Counted from the first letter of the stretch, positions 24,238-33,817 are shown. The stretch: 54,113 bases of DNA from Symplocastrum torsivum CPER-KK1 (GCA_019358875.1 JAHHIF010000055.1:1-54113), one strand, 5' to 3'. Numbers and translations are program-made. Notes: a model not told the origin generated them from the letters alone.

Positions 24238-25253
24238 CGACCATCGTTAACGGCTTGAGGATGATCGCTCCCATTCCCATCTCTTTGCGCCCGTATTTCG
24301 GCAAGCTTCCTGAGTGAACCACCAATGCTACGTGGCTTCGGCACTTGTTTGTTCCCAGCCGGCCATCCTTCTCGTTGACGTGAGCGATCGCCATCTGTCT
24401 CTTCTGTTTGGTCGTGGAAGAGAATCTGCTGCGTCGGGAAGGGTAGGTCAATGCCGTTAGCAGTGAGTTTGTTCTTAATGGCAGAAAGAACCCTGTCTCG
24501 CGAGTCGAGAGCATCTGCACGTCGCGGGGGGTTGATCCACCACCGGGCGCGGATGTTCACGGTACTCTCAGCAAGTTCCATCACCAAGGCATCGGGGGCG
24601 GGTTCCCTCAAGACATCATCCACGCTGGCGATCGCTTCCAAAATCAATTCCTTCGCTCGGTCAATATCGTCTCCATAGCCGATGCCAACATCGTACTCCA
24701 GTCGGCGGTTATCGAAGGCGGTGTTGACCATCACTGAATTGGTGAACAGTTCAGCGTTCGGAATGACGATGCGGCGACCATCATAAGTTCTGATTGTCGT
24801 GGCGCGTGTTTGAATGTTTTCAACCGTTCCCTCGAAGTCTTTGAAGACAATTTGGTCATCGATTTGGAACGGCTCAGTCAAAAGAATCAAAATCCCAGCC
24901 AGAAAGTTCTGAAGGATATCGCGGAACGCAAAACCAATTGCCACACCGCTGATGCCCAACAGTTGAACCAAATCTCCTGCCTTGAATGACGGAATAACAA
25001 TGGATAACGCGACAAATAGACCGACTAAAATGGTAATTCCTTGGGACAAACGTCCGAGTACCAGTCCTAAATTCCGCGCCTGCCGATGCCTTCGGGTAAG
25101 GCGTCTGACCAGTGACCTGATACCCCTTGCCGCCAAATAAAAGAGCGCAAAGACGATTATCGCTAACGCAATATTTGGCAGCATCAGTACCAGGCTGTCG
25201 ATCATGGCCTGAATTTTTCCCCAGGCTGTTGTTACTGAGTCTTTGGGATTCAT
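24234..25253 (-). CDS. MscS-family mechanosensitive channel
   Basis: 339 aa with GGAGGAG upstream of the ATG at 25253. Three membrane helices; the pore-lining one has the Gly/Ala pattern LVQLLGISGVAIGFAFRDIL. The beta domain follows (LTEPFQIDDQIVFKDFEGTV, RIVIPNAELFTNS), then the alpha/beta domain. The last 65 residues are an extra, charged tail (QTEETDGDRSRQREGWPAGN) beyond the usual MscS end of about 285. These channels release solutes under osmotic downshock. It is first in an operon with DUF2254. Confidence 0.93.
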   Translation of the reverse strand: MNPKDSVTTAWGKIQAMIDSLVLMLPNIALAIIVFALFYLAARGIRSLVRRLTRRHRQARNLGLVLGRLSQGITILVGLFVALSIVIPSFKAGDLVQLLGISGVAIGFAFRDILQNFLAGILILLTEPFQIDDQIVFKDFEGTVENIQTRATTIRTYDGRRIVIPNAELFTNSVMVNTAFDNRRLEYDVGIGYGDDIDRAKELILEAIASVDDVLREPAPDALVMELAESTVNIRARWWINPPRRADALDSRDRVLSAIKNKLTANGIDLPFPTQQILFHDQTEETDGDRSRQREGWPAGNKQVPKPRSIGGSLRKLAEIRAQRDGNGSDHPQAVNDGR

Positions 25254-25322
25254 TACTCCTCCGCTTGAAAAACTTGGATCAGTCAGACTCTAAATTAAGG
25301 CTCTGAGTATTTTCTTCCTCAA

Positions 25323-26243
25323 TCAGAGGGAGGATTGCAGAGTGAATAAAGTGACCTCTGGTGGGCAGTTGAGCCGTATCGGTACGAGGCTAAAACCAAT
25401 GCCTCGGTTCACGTAAAGACGATTCCCTGGCTGTCCATATCCTTTAATCCAGCCATCAGCGTGTACTTCATCCTCCCTAATGAAAGTCAACCAAGACCAT
25501 TCTGGTGTGAAGGGTACGCGAATTTGCCCGCCGTGTGTGTGTCCGGCGACAGCCAACGGTGCAGTGCCAGGAGGTAACGCTTCAAAGGAATCTGGATTGT
25601 GCATCATTACTAACCTTGCTGCTCCGTCCGGCACTGGCGCTAGCGCAACTTTCGGTTTATCGTTATTCGACCAATGTGCGCCGATACCTACTAGGTATAG
25701 GGGTGCGTTGACTTCCGTGTTTGCTGTCGTTTGGTTGCGATTCTCAGATGGTGCAAGGATAACAGCCTCGTTCTGGAGGACTTGGACACCCACTGATTCA
25801 AGCGCTTTATGCAATTTAGCCGCCAACTTCTCGTCCGGTGGTGCGTGCTTGTTTTTCATTGCATAGTCATGATTGCCCAAGACAGCATAAGTAGGGATGC
25901 CTGCTAGGGTAAGCGATCGCACAATTTCAACAGCCTTGTTAATCTCTTCGCTTGGGTCTTTGCCTGGATCGTAGATAAAGTCACCAGCAATTAGCACGAT
26001 TGCAGGACGCTCCTCAATTAGTTGTTTCACAATGCGGCGGATAGTACTGGTGTTGTCCATCCACATTCCTATTTGCCAATCAGCGATGAGTGCGACTCGT
26101 TGCCCTTCCCAAGCGGAGGGAAGATTGGGGATTTCTGCAACTTCTTCTTCTGTGTCGATGAAGTAAGGTTCGAGCAATCCCCAAAAGAGAAGTAATCCCA
26201 AAATTCCTAACAAACCTAATAATGTGTATTTAAATTTCTTCAT
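25323..26243 (-). CDS. Membrane-anchored metallophosphoesterase
   Basis: 306 aa. An N-terminal membrane anchor (6-28) is followed by the calcineurin-like fold: ALIADWQIGMW, LIAGDFIYDP, AVLGNHDY and AVAGHTHGGQIRVPF. The first motif, normally DxH, is D55-W-Q57, so one metal ligand is changed to Gln. The active site faces the periplasm if the anchor is a signal helix. The substrate is unknown; YkuE-like relatives act on small phosphate esters or lipids. A shared cargo promoter element lies 157 bp upstream on its strand (26400-26425). Confidence 0.88.
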   Translation of the reverse strand: MKKFKYTLLGLLGILGLLLFWGLLEPYFIDTEEEVAEIPNLPSAWEGQRVALIADWQIGMWMDNTSTIRRIVKQLIEERPAIVLIAGDFIYDPGKDPSEEINKAVEIVRSLTLAGIPTYAVLGNHDYAMKNKHAPPDEKLAAKLHKALESVGVQVLQNEAVILAPSENRNQTTANTEVNAPLYLVGIGAHWSNNDKPKVALAPVPDGAARLVMMHNPDSFEALPPGTAPLAVAGHTHGGQIRVPFTPEWSWLTFIREDEVHADGWIKGYGQPGNRLYVNRGIGFSLVPIRLNCPPEVTLFTLQSSL

Positions 26244-26399
26244 CTTTGATAAGCTTCCTGATACTTTTAGAGAAAACTTTAGGCAACTACTGCCCTAATT
26301 AACTCCATTAAGTACAAGACACAACTTTTGAAATAATTAATACGTGGTTTTACACAAAAATGATTAATGCAATAATTTAATATTAGAACTTTGTCTAGC

Positions 26400-26425
26400 A
26401 AAACAAAGATATAGTTTAAAATTTA
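26400..26425 (-). promoter_or_regulatory. Shared cargo promoter element, copy b
   Basis: On the minus strand TAAATTTTAAAC is followed by TATATCTTTGTTTT, 157 bp before the metallophosphoesterase start. TAATAT lies 15 bp past TTGTTT. A looser plus-strand version, TTTATAGATGCTTGATATAT (26501-26520), faces the LEA-like gene 94 bp away. Confidence 0.5.
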
Positions 26426-26613
26426 TGCCATCTTTAAGCTTTAAGTTATAAGCTTGAGTAAACTATTGTTTATAAAGTTTACCAAGTATCTATACTTATG
26501 TTTATAGATGCTTGATATATTGCTTGTTCTTAGATTTAAACAGCTAATTTGTAGAGTTTCTTAGAAGTAATAGTTAATCTTGTAAGCGTAGCAATAAGGC
26601 AAAGGTATATATA

Positions 26614-27567
26614 ATGACTCAAAACAAGCCACAGTTTAATCAACCTGACACAAATACTGGCTTCCAGGAAAAGAATATCGACAATATTGAGAAGCAGCAG
26701 CCTCAGGCTCAGACTGACGAAAATGCAGAATCTAAGCAAGATCAATCATCAGGCTCAGGCATGGGTGCAAGGATAGCTGGAGCAGCAGTCGGTGGCGTAC
26801 TCGGTGCCCGCTCTGGAGGAATTGTTGGTGCTGTAGCAGGCTCAGTTGCTGGCGCGATGATTGGTAAAGGTACGGCTGATACGGTTAACCGTGCTGTAGA
26901 TAATTTAGGGGATGCAGCACACACTGTAGCAGACGGTATTAAAGAGACTGTAGAAGAGCTAGGGACAGTAGCAAAGGAAACTGCTGAGGAAGTTAAACCA
27001 TCTATCAAAGGTACAGTAGAAGCAGTCAAGGAGACAGTTGAGGAAACTAAGCCTTCGATTAAAGGTATAGCCGAATCTGTCAATCAGACAGTTAAGGAAA
27101 CCAAGCCTTCTATAGTAGATGCAGTCAAGGGCGCATCAGAGGAAGTCAAACCTACGATTAGAGAAGTAAAAGATTCAGTCAAGCAGACAGTCGAAGGTGT
27201 CAAACCTTCTGTACGAAGTGCAGCGGACTCTATTAAGAGTACTGCCGATGAAGTTAAGCCTTCCGTCAAAGCTGTAGCGAAGGAAATTGAGGGTACCACT
27301 AAGGATGTTAGATCGACTGTAAAAGGTACAGCGAAGGCAGTTGAGCCATCGATAAAAAGTGCAGCCGAATCAATGAAGTCATCTGGCAAGAGTGCAGCCG
27401 AATCTGCTAAAGGTGCAGCGCACGATGTTAAGTCATCTGCCCAAAATGCAGCCGAATCCGCCAAAGAGGAAAATCAGGATAATGATATTCACATCTCCGG
27501 CAGTGCAGAAGTCAAGGAAAGAGTGATCATTAATGACAAGAGAATGATTAAGGACGAGGTAAAGTAA
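26614..27567 (+). CDS. LEA-like repeat protein with glycine zipper
   Basis: 317 aa. Residues 1-48 are polar and disordered. Residues 49-85 (GARIAGAAVGGVLGARSGGI) form a Gly-zipper hydrophobic hairpin that could insert in membranes. From about 105 to 280 the protein is a tandem array of roughly 18-residue units such as VKPSIKGTVEAVKETVEE, rich in Lys, Glu, Ala, Ser and Thr, expected to form amphipathic helices as in late embryogenesis abundant (LEA) proteins. A short acidic and hydrophobic tail ends it. Such proteins protect membranes and proteins on drying. Unit length varies once (15 residues). Confidence 0.75.
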   Translation: MTQNKPQFNQPDTNTGFQEKNIDNIEKQQPQAQTDENAESKQDQSSGSGMGARIAGAAVGGVLGARSGGIVGAVAGSVAGAMIGKGTADTVNRAVDNLGDAAHTVADGIKETVEELGTVAKETAEEVKPSIKGTVEAVKETVEETKPSIKGIAESVNQTVKETKPSIVDAVKGASEEVKPTIREVKDSVKQTVEGVKPSVRSAADSIKSTADEVKPSVKAVAKEIEGTTKDVRSTVKGTAKAVEPSIKSAAESMKSSGKSAAESAKGAAHDVKSSAQNAAESAKEENQDNDIHISGSAEVKERVIINDKRMIKDEVK

Positions 27568-27614
27568 GGACTTAACTTTAGCTTGTTAAAGCTGGCGCTA
27601 AAAGAGTTTAACAG

Positions 27615-27643
27615 AGAGTGGATCTTAAGAAAGAGTCCACTCT
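27615..27643 (+). terminator. Intrinsic terminator after LEA-like gene
   Basis: AGAGTGGA (27615-27622) pairs with TCCACTCT (27636-27643), followed by TT. It lies 48 bp past the stop of the LEA-like gene. Confidence 0.6.
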
Positions 27644-27789
27644 TTCCTGTGTAGGAGGAATGCGATCGCCCAGGGGGTACGGAGATATCTATTTAGTAAA
27701 GAAGAACTGAAAACGTTGTATTAGCCAAAATTTGATTACACTTTTCCGTTATTGTTGAGCGCCTGATATTCTCTAAAACATTTCTCCGG

Positions 27790-29841
27790 TTAAAACTGAA
27801 ATCCCAATAGATTCCAGTAGGTTAGGAAGGGAATGAAAGCTAACGCAGCCAGCGTAATTAACAAGTAGTAAGACCGCGCCATAACTGACCAATATTTATT
27901 CTTCCAACCCAGAACAGTAAAGACAGCTAATCCCAAGGTCAAGACAGTGGCAATTAGGGGAAGAGAGAGGAACGCGATCGCAAATGCTGGTACTCCATAT
28001 GCCAGCTTCCATGCCCCGTAAAACCAAAGCAACAAAGGCAAACCAACGATGAAGACCAAATTCAGAGTACTGACAAGTCCCGCTAACAACCAGGCTCGGC
28101 TGTAGTGCCGCTCAATTTGAAAAGGCTTGCCTCGTAAACGGCGAATCAGCGGACGTATCGGCCAGATGAAGAAAGCTGACAGGAAAATCAGTACACAAAA
28201 GCCAAGCAATCCTAACTGCACCCAAGCCGTTTCATACCACGGTACTCGCTCGTAGGCTCCTATCTTCGGCCAAAGTGGATTAAACGCGAATTTGATCAGA
28301 TTACTGCCCTCATCTTCAATAGCTCCTCCAAAGGCAGTCAAGGCATCATCATTAGCTCGCTGGAATAACTGCGGTCCTACAGGGATTAACTTTATGTTTT
28401 GAGGATTGTTCAGAAAGAACAGACCAGGGGTTTGAATTACTAAAGTTCCGTTATCGCCCTTCTTAATATTGATATGCTTAAACACTGCCGATGGCTTGAG
28501 GAAGGTGGCGTGGGGATACTCCACATCGCGGTAGGTGCCAGTGAAGCGATCGAGTTGTTCATTGGTAAGGGCAAGGGGTTTTAAAGGTGCAGGTTTATCG
28601 GGAACGGGAAAATAATGGTCTAACAACTGAGACAGTAGTTTTCCATGTATCCCACTGAAGCTGTTGCTGGCAATAAAAATGCCAATATTTTGGTCAGGCA
28701 TTAGGGTGAGGGAGCTAGAATACCCCCGCAAACTTCCTAGGTGTCCGATCATGCGAATGTTGTTTTCCAAACGTTCGCGAAAACTGTAGCCAGTACCCGG
28801 CAATTTGGGATGGTGGGCGAAGTGCGTCTTGTGCATCAGCCGCACCGTATTCTCCTCCAGAATGCGTGAGTTTTCGTAGCGACCGCGCAGCAAGTGGGCA
28901 ATCATAAAATTAGTCATATCGGTAGCCGTCGTACTCATTGCCGCTGCTGGGGCAATATTGAGATATAGGAACGGGACGGGTTTGAAGTTGCCACTTTGAT
29001 GCTGATAGCCCACCGCCAAGTTATCAGCTAACGCAGGCGGCGGTGGTTGGAGAAACGTGCTGCGGCGCATCTCCAGTGGTTGAAGGATATTTTTATCAAT
29101 ATATTCTGCGAAGGGTGTACCAGAAATCTTTTCCACTACATAGCCCAACAAAGCAGTGCTGTGGCTGGAATAGCTGTAGAGTTCACCGGGGCGCGACACA
29201 ATGGGTGGCATATGGTCAGCCAGATAATCTCCCAACAGCTCCATTTCAGCTTCAGTGCGAGCTGCCAGTCCGATGCGTCGGACAGTAGTACCGTCTGTGT
29301 GCATCATCATCCTGGCGGCTGTGACTGTCTCGGAGTAAGGGTTCTCTAGTTCAAAGTCGAGGTACTTATTGACATCGGCATCCAGGTCAAGCTGTCCTCG
29401 CTCGTACAACTGCATCGCTGCTGTCGCTGTGAATAGTTTGGAGAGAGAGGCAACACGAAAGAGGGTTTTATCTGCCTCAACGGGTATCTTTTTCTCCAGG
29501 TTGGCATAGCCGTAACCCTTGGCGAAAAAGAGCTTTCCATCTTTCACCACAGAGATGACTGCACCGGGAACATGAGTCTTCGACATCTCCTCGTTAAAGA
29601 AGTTGTCTACGAAAGCTTCCAATTCCTGCGGTTCCTTAAGTCCTAATCCTGTAGGAGATGCAGGCACCGACTTCTCCGGTTCAGTGACTTGCTGTGGTTG
29701 ACTGTCTAAAATGGGCAGCTGCTTCGAGCCACTTTGAGCCACACTGGGCATCGTCAGTCCTGACAACGAAAGCGAAAAGGAAAGAATTGCTAGCAGCAAC
29801 CAATGAACTAGCTTTCTACTAAGAAATCCTCGCTGTCTCAT
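27790..29841 (-). CDS. Membrane-anchored serine hydrolase (beta-lactamase-like) 1
   Basis: 683 aa. Signal or anchor at 10-32, then a class C beta-lactamase/penicillin-binding-like domain: S132-L-S-K135 (RVASLSKLF) is the nucleophile box. The second motif, usually Y-x-N, reads YSYSSHS (Tyr-Ser-Ser). The domain ends with a large linker and four C-terminal membrane helices (from about 555). It is a tandem paralogue of 29870-31912, with the same layout and the same ending WNLLGFQF. Likely acts on envelope peptides; the Asn to Ser change may weaken it. Confidence 0.88.
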   Translation of the reverse strand: MRQRGFLSRKLVHWLLLAILSFSLSLSGLTMPSVAQSGSKQLPILDSQPQQVTEPEKSVPASPTGLGLKEPQELEAFVDNFFNEEMSKTHVPGAVISVVKDGKLFFAKGYGYANLEKKIPVEADKTLFRVASLSKLFTATAAMQLYERGQLDLDADVNKYLDFELENPYSETVTAARMMMHTDGTTVRRIGLAARTEAEMELLGDYLADHMPPIVSRPGELYSYSSHSTALLGYVVEKISGTPFAEYIDKNILQPLEMRRSTFLQPPPPALADNLAVGYQHQSGNFKPVPFLYLNIAPAAAMSTTATDMTNFMIAHLLRGRYENSRILEENTVRLMHKTHFAHHPKLPGTGYSFRERLENNIRMIGHLGSLRGYSSSLTLMPDQNIGIFIASNSFSGIHGKLLSQLLDHYFPVPDKPAPLKPLALTNEQLDRFTGTYRDVEYPHATFLKPSAVFKHINIKKGDNGTLVIQTPGLFFLNNPQNIKLIPVGPQLFQRANDDALTAFGGAIEDEGSNLIKFAFNPLWPKIGAYERVPWYETAWVQLGLLGFCVLIFLSAFFIWPIRPLIRRLRGKPFQIERHYSRAWLLAGLVSTLNLVFIVGLPLLLWFYGAWKLAYGVPAFAIAFLSLPLIATVLTLGLAVFTVLGWKNKYWSVMARSYYLLITLAALAFIPFLTYWNLLGFQF

Positions 29842-29869
29842 AGTTTCTTTTTACCTTCTCGTAAGCTGG

Positions 29870-31912
29870 TTAAAACTGAAACCCCAAGAGATTCCAGTAC
29901 ATTAAAAATGGGATGAACGCCAGCGCTGCTAGCGTAATCAATGAGTAGTTCACGCGATCGTTCGCTGACCAATTCTTGTTTTTCCAAGCCAGTACAGCAA
30001 ATGTAGGTAATCCCAAAGCCATGCCAGTAGTCACGGGCGGAATGCCAAGCAAGGCAATCATTACAACAGGGACACCATACAAGAGCTGCCAGACACCAAT
30101 TTGCCAAGCGACTAAAGATAGACCAATCAAGAAAACCAGATTTAGAACGCCGACCAAACCAGCCACTAACCAAGCGAGTCGAGTCAATCTGTCGTCCTGA
30201 AAACGCCGCTTACGGACACGGTGGCTCAAAGACCTGACAAACCAGGTAATGCCCGCCGACAGGAAAAGCACCGCGCAAAATCCAGCTAAGCTCAACTGAA
30301 AAGGGATGGTTTCGTACCAGGCTATCTTCCGAAAAGCACAAATTCTTGAACCAATGGGATTAAACAAGTAGTTAATATTGCCATGAGTGTCCTCTCCAAA
30401 AGCTGTGTAAGCATCATCATCAGTTCGTTGGAATAACAACGGCTCCACGGGGATCAACTGTGTTTTTACAAACCGTTCAGGAAAGAAGAAATTTGGAGTC
30501 TGAACGGTCAAGGTCCCATCCCTATTGGCTTTCACCTGGAGGTCTCCTAATGGGGCACCGAGACTAGCAAGGGTACCACGAGGATACTCAACACCACGGT
30601 AAACGCCAGTAAAACGATCAGCTTGCGTTGCAAAGTTGGGTAGAGGCTTAGGGGGTACAGGTTTCTCTTGAACGGGATAATAGTGATCGATAAACTGATC
30701 ACTCAGTTTTTCATGGATTCTATTGAAACTGTTGCAAGCAACAAAAAGTCCTACGTTCTGGTCAGGAAGTAAGCTCAGAGAACTGGAGTACCCACGTAAG
30801 CTGCCAAGGTGCCCAATTGTCCTAATGTCATTTTCCAAACGTTCATGAAAGCTGTAGGTGATGCCCAGTAACTTTGGATGGTGGGTGAATTGCTGCCGAT
30901 GCATCAACTTTGCAGTCTCCTCGTTCAAGATACGCGAGTTTTCATAGCGACCGTTCTGGAGGTGGGCAATCATAAAGTGAGCTATATCGGTGGCAGTCGC
31001 ACTGAGCGAAGCAGCCGGGGCGATGTTGAGATAGAGGAATGGTCGCGACTGCAAGTGGTCATCTTGATACTGATAGCCTACAGCCAGATCAGATGCCAAG
31101 TTTGGCGGCAGTGGCTGGAGGAAAGTGCTGCGCTGCATCTTTAGCGGTTGCAGGATGTTCTCGTTGATATATTGAACAAAAGGAACACCGGAGATAAGCT
31201 CCACCAAATAGCCTGCCAAAGTAACTCCCATGTTGGAATAGCTGTAGAGTTCACCGGGTTGCCATACTATCGGAGGCATATGAGCGGGGATGAACTCTTT
31301 CAAAGGCACCATCTCTTCTGCCGTTCGAGCCGCAATCCCGAATAGTCGCTGACTACTGCCATCTGTTTGAGTCATTAAATTGGCAAGCGTCATCGGTTCT
31401 GGATATGGGTTTTCGATTTGGAAGTGCTTGAGGTACTGATTGATATCTTTGTTTAGGTCAAGCAATCCTCGCTCGTATAGCTGCATCACTGCCGTCCCTG
31501 TGAACAACTTAGAGATAGAAGCAACGCGAAAGAGAGTTTTATCGGGGACAACAGGTATCTTCTTTTCCACATCAGCATGGCCATATCCCTTGGTCAAAAG
31601 GATTTCCCCATCTTTTACCAAAGCAACAACCGCGCCAGGGACGTGTTCTTTCTGCATTTCCTGAGTAAAGAATTTGTCTAAAAAGGCTTCCACTTCCTGC
31701 GGATTGCTTGGTCCCTGACGAGTCGGGCGTGGTGGCGCAACCCGCTCCGATTCAGGAGGTTTGGGCTGTTGGGGAGATAAGAAGGGAAGCTGACTGGTTT
31801 CAGTTGGCGCTCCCTGAGCCAGATAGGGAAACCCGGACAGTGAAAAGAATAGGATAATCCCGATAATTCCCCAACAAATTTTCTTGATGGGGTTATACGT
31901 GCGTTTTTTCAT
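29870..31912 (-). CDS. Membrane-anchored serine hydrolase (beta-lactamase-like) 2
   Basis: 680 aa, upstream partner in the tandem pair; only 28 bp separate it from copy 1, so both are on one transcript. It keeps the full motif set: S132-I-S-K135 (RVASISKLF) and Y-S-N in GELYSYSNMGV. A signal helix at 13-33 and four C-terminal membrane helices bracket the catalytic part. Probably acts on periplasmic D-amino-acid-containing peptides or esters; a role in resistance is not shown by sequence. Confidence 0.9.
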   Translation of the reverse strand: MKKRTYNPIKKICWGIIGIILFFSLSGFPYLAQGAPTETSQLPFLSPQQPKPPESERVAPPRPTRQGPSNPQEVEAFLDKFFTQEMQKEHVPGAVVALVKDGEILLTKGYGHADVEKKIPVVPDKTLFRVASISKLFTGTAVMQLYERGLLDLNKDINQYLKHFQIENPYPEPMTLANLMTQTDGSSQRLFGIAARTAEEMVPLKEFIPAHMPPIVWQPGELYSYSNMGVTLAGYLVELISGVPFVQYINENILQPLKMQRSTFLQPLPPNLASDLAVGYQYQDDHLQSRPFLYLNIAPAASLSATATDIAHFMIAHLQNGRYENSRILNEETAKLMHRQQFTHHPKLLGITYSFHERLENDIRTIGHLGSLRGYSSSLSLLPDQNVGLFVACNSFNRIHEKLSDQFIDHYYPVQEKPVPPKPLPNFATQADRFTGVYRGVEYPRGTLASLGAPLGDLQVKANRDGTLTVQTPNFFFPERFVKTQLIPVEPLLFQRTDDDAYTAFGEDTHGNINYLFNPIGSRICAFRKIAWYETIPFQLSLAGFCAVLFLSAGITWFVRSLSHRVRKRRFQDDRLTRLAWLVAGLVGVLNLVFLIGLSLVAWQIGVWQLLYGVPVVMIALLGIPPVTTGMALGLPTFAVLAWKNKNWSANDRVNYSLITLAALAFIPFLMYWNLLGFQF

Positions 31913-32028
31913 ACCTGTTTTTTATTTCTGATACCCAGTTGCATTGAAATAGCGCATCTGGGTACAAGCTATCGAGTCAAAACTGACCGCTGATGGCTGA
32001 TGGCTACTTGCTATGAGGAATCGTCAGC

Positions 32029-32187
32029 TTAATTCAACAATTCCTGTTCAGGCACTCCAAGCCCTTCATCACTTTCCCTAGCATTAGAAACGTAATTGAT
32101 GATTGCCCCGATCGCAAAGATCACAAGGAGTGCCAAAATTGATAGAAAAACAAGTATCACAATGTTCCTAGGACGTGGGTTTTTCAT
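32029..32187 (-). CDS. Small single-span membrane protein
   Basis: 52 aa, found by reading the 320-bp gap upstream of the serine hydrolases. The start is the ATG at 32187; MKNPRPRN is followed by one membrane span (IVILVFLSILALLVIFAIGA) and an acidic tail (ESDEGLGVPEQELLN). The charge pattern, a basic front and an acidic end, fits a real membrane protein. It lies between the hydrolase pair and the SH3 gene on the same strand. Confidence 0.6.
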   Translation of the reverse strand: MKNPRPRNIVILVFLSILALLVIFAIGAIINYVSNARESDEGLGVPEQELLN

Positions 32188-32233
32188 TTCAGTTCGCTTT
32201 TAAGCAGAGGTTACTGCCATCACACCCAGACAA

Positions 32234-32841
32234 TTAAGGACAATAGGTGAGATAAGACGCAGATACATAACCTTGCAAGGGTGCTGAAATGGGTACCCAA
32301 CCATTTACGCCACGATTTTCAATGGCAACATTCTCCCCATTGGTTACAACCCTGACAACAGCACTCTTAATTGATGACTCTCGCCGGACAGCAAGACCAC
32401 CTTTGGCTGAAACTTCGCGGCAGTTTTGTGGGGGAGGAGACGACTGACAAGAGGTGAGAAAACCCGCATATACATAACCTTGTAGGGGGGCTGAAATCGG
32501 CATCCACTCTACGCCGGGATTCCCAACAACAACATCTGCACCTCTATTCTCAACAACGGTGACATTCCGTCCTGAGGGATTATTCCAAGTGCTCTGCTGT
32601 AAACTGTGGGTTCTTCCCGGACATGAAGACCATTCCTTGCTGCAACTTCCAGGCAGTTGTCCGAACCTTGTGCCAGTTGATATACGCCTTCGTTCTGGAA
32701 AGATGTTTTTCCTAAAGTAGAGGTCTGAAATTCCTGAAGTGTGGCTGTACTAGCGGCGGTAGAGGGAGGGACAATAGCTGTCAAAGCTGACATTAGTAAA
32801 GTAGGCACAGCTACAATTTTTTGCCAACGGCTCATCTTCAT
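32234..32841 (-). pseudogene. Frameshifted secreted SH3-domain protein
   Basis: The N-terminal part (from ATG 32841, behind GAGGAAACAG) has a signal peptide and begins SH3 repeat 1 (NCLEVAARNGLHVREEPTVY). Near 32575 the frame shifts: after GIIPQDG the original frame soon stops, while the next frame continues RNVTVVENRGADVVVG into WMPISAPLQGYV and a second SH3 repeat ending YLTYCP. Joined by one indel, it matches the intact paralogue at 46724-47326 in length and order. It is a recent pseudogene or a sequencing error. Confidence 0.8.
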
Positions 32842-32981
32842 CTGTTTCCTCGTGAAAATTTTTCTGGGGGTACGGTTTTCTAGTTCTAGCTAAAATTGGA
32901 ATTCCAATAGATTCTAGTAGCCTAGAAACTGAAGTACCTAAAATTGGTTAATCAATACTTTAATTATTAGATTCTTCTCAA

Positions 32982-33007
32982 TAAAATCAAGATATAATCC
33001 AGGTTTA
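32982..33007 (-). promoter_or_regulatory. Shared cargo promoter element, copy c
   Basis: On the minus strand TAAACCTGGAT is followed by TATATCTTGATTTTA, 141 bp before the SH3 gene start. Copy c and copy a match over their first bases, CTTCTAAAC. The gap 32842-33127 also holds further GTTTAG and GATAAAC boxes. Confidence 0.55.
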
Positions 33008-33127
33008 GAAGGTAATTTATATATTAAAGCGTAACCTGATAAACACTTTTGCCTAGCCAGTTTAGTTTACATCTATACCTGAATTTAGAGATGAACTAGA
33101 CCAAATTCTTCCTTAGAGTAAAAACAG

Positions 33128-33817
33128 TTAATCTGCTAACAAATCTGGAGAAATGAGTTGTTTTTGGATGGCTAAGACAGCCGCTTGAGTGCGATCGCGT
33201 ACCTCTAGCTTCTTCAAGATCGAATGAACATGGACTCTGACGGTACCAGGAGCAATGTAGAGAAGGTCTGCAATCTCCTGATTGCTCCGTCCGGCTGCAA
33301 TCATTGCCAAGATTTCCTGTTCGCGCCTTGTGAGCGGATTTTGGAGTGATTCTTCAGCCTCTGAGGGGGTAGAACCAGGTTGTGCGCTTTGATGAAAAGT
33401 AGATTGAATCTCGGTGGTGGCGGCTTCATCCCACCAGGAAGCACCCACTGCCACAGAACGGAGCGCCAGAATTAGAGTATCTGCATTAATTCCCTTTAAG
33501 CAGTAACCTTTGACACCCACTTCAATTAAGCGAGCAATCAGAGGTTTTTGGTAACGAGAGGTTAAAGCAAGGATCGGTAGCTCTGGGTGCTGTTGCTTAA
33601 GTTGTTCACAAGTCTCAAGACCACCAATCCCCGGCAGTCCGACATCGAGTAGAACAATATCAAGCGGGTGTCGATTGGCTAATTCTATAGCCGTCTCACC
33701 ATCCTCAGCCTCAGCAACTACTTCTAATCCCGGTTCCTGTTGCAAGCGCATAGATAAACCGAGACGAAACAATTCGTCATCTTCAACCAGCAAAATCCGT
33801 AGTGCATTCGAGGTCAT
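33128..33817 (-). CDS. NarL/LuxR-type response regulator
   Basis: 229 aa. The receiver domain has acidic residues EDDE at 12-15, phosphoacceptor D58 (VLLDVGLPG), T85 region (LALTSRY) and K109 (YCLKGI). The C-terminal LuxR HTH (about 165-225) includes LTRREQEILAMIAAGRSNQE and VRVHVHSILKKL. It is likely activated by a histidine kinase, perhaps the one encoded just upstream at 34110-35219, although a terminator separates them. It may control the shared promoter element of the cargo genes; no direct evidence exists. Confidence 0.93.
   Translation of the reverse strand: MTSNALRILLVEDDELFRLGLSMRLQQEPGLEVVAEAEDGETAIELANRHPLDIVLLDVGLPGIGGLETCEQLKQQHPELPILALTSRYQKPLIARLIEVGVKGYCLKGINADTLILALRSVAVGASWWDEAATTEIQSTFHQSAQPGSTPSEAEESLQNPLTRREQEILAMIAAGRSNQEIADLLYIAPGTVRVHVHSILKKLEVRDRTQAAVLAIQKQLISPDLLAD

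Noticed and set aside
24122..24520. 132-codon frame across the MscS-DUF2254 overlap
   Set aside because: Lies in another frame of two clear genes and lacks a start signal.
26742..27464. Two long antisense frames under the LEA-like gene
   Set aside because: They result from the repetitive codons of the sense gene; their own repeats mirror its 18-residue units.
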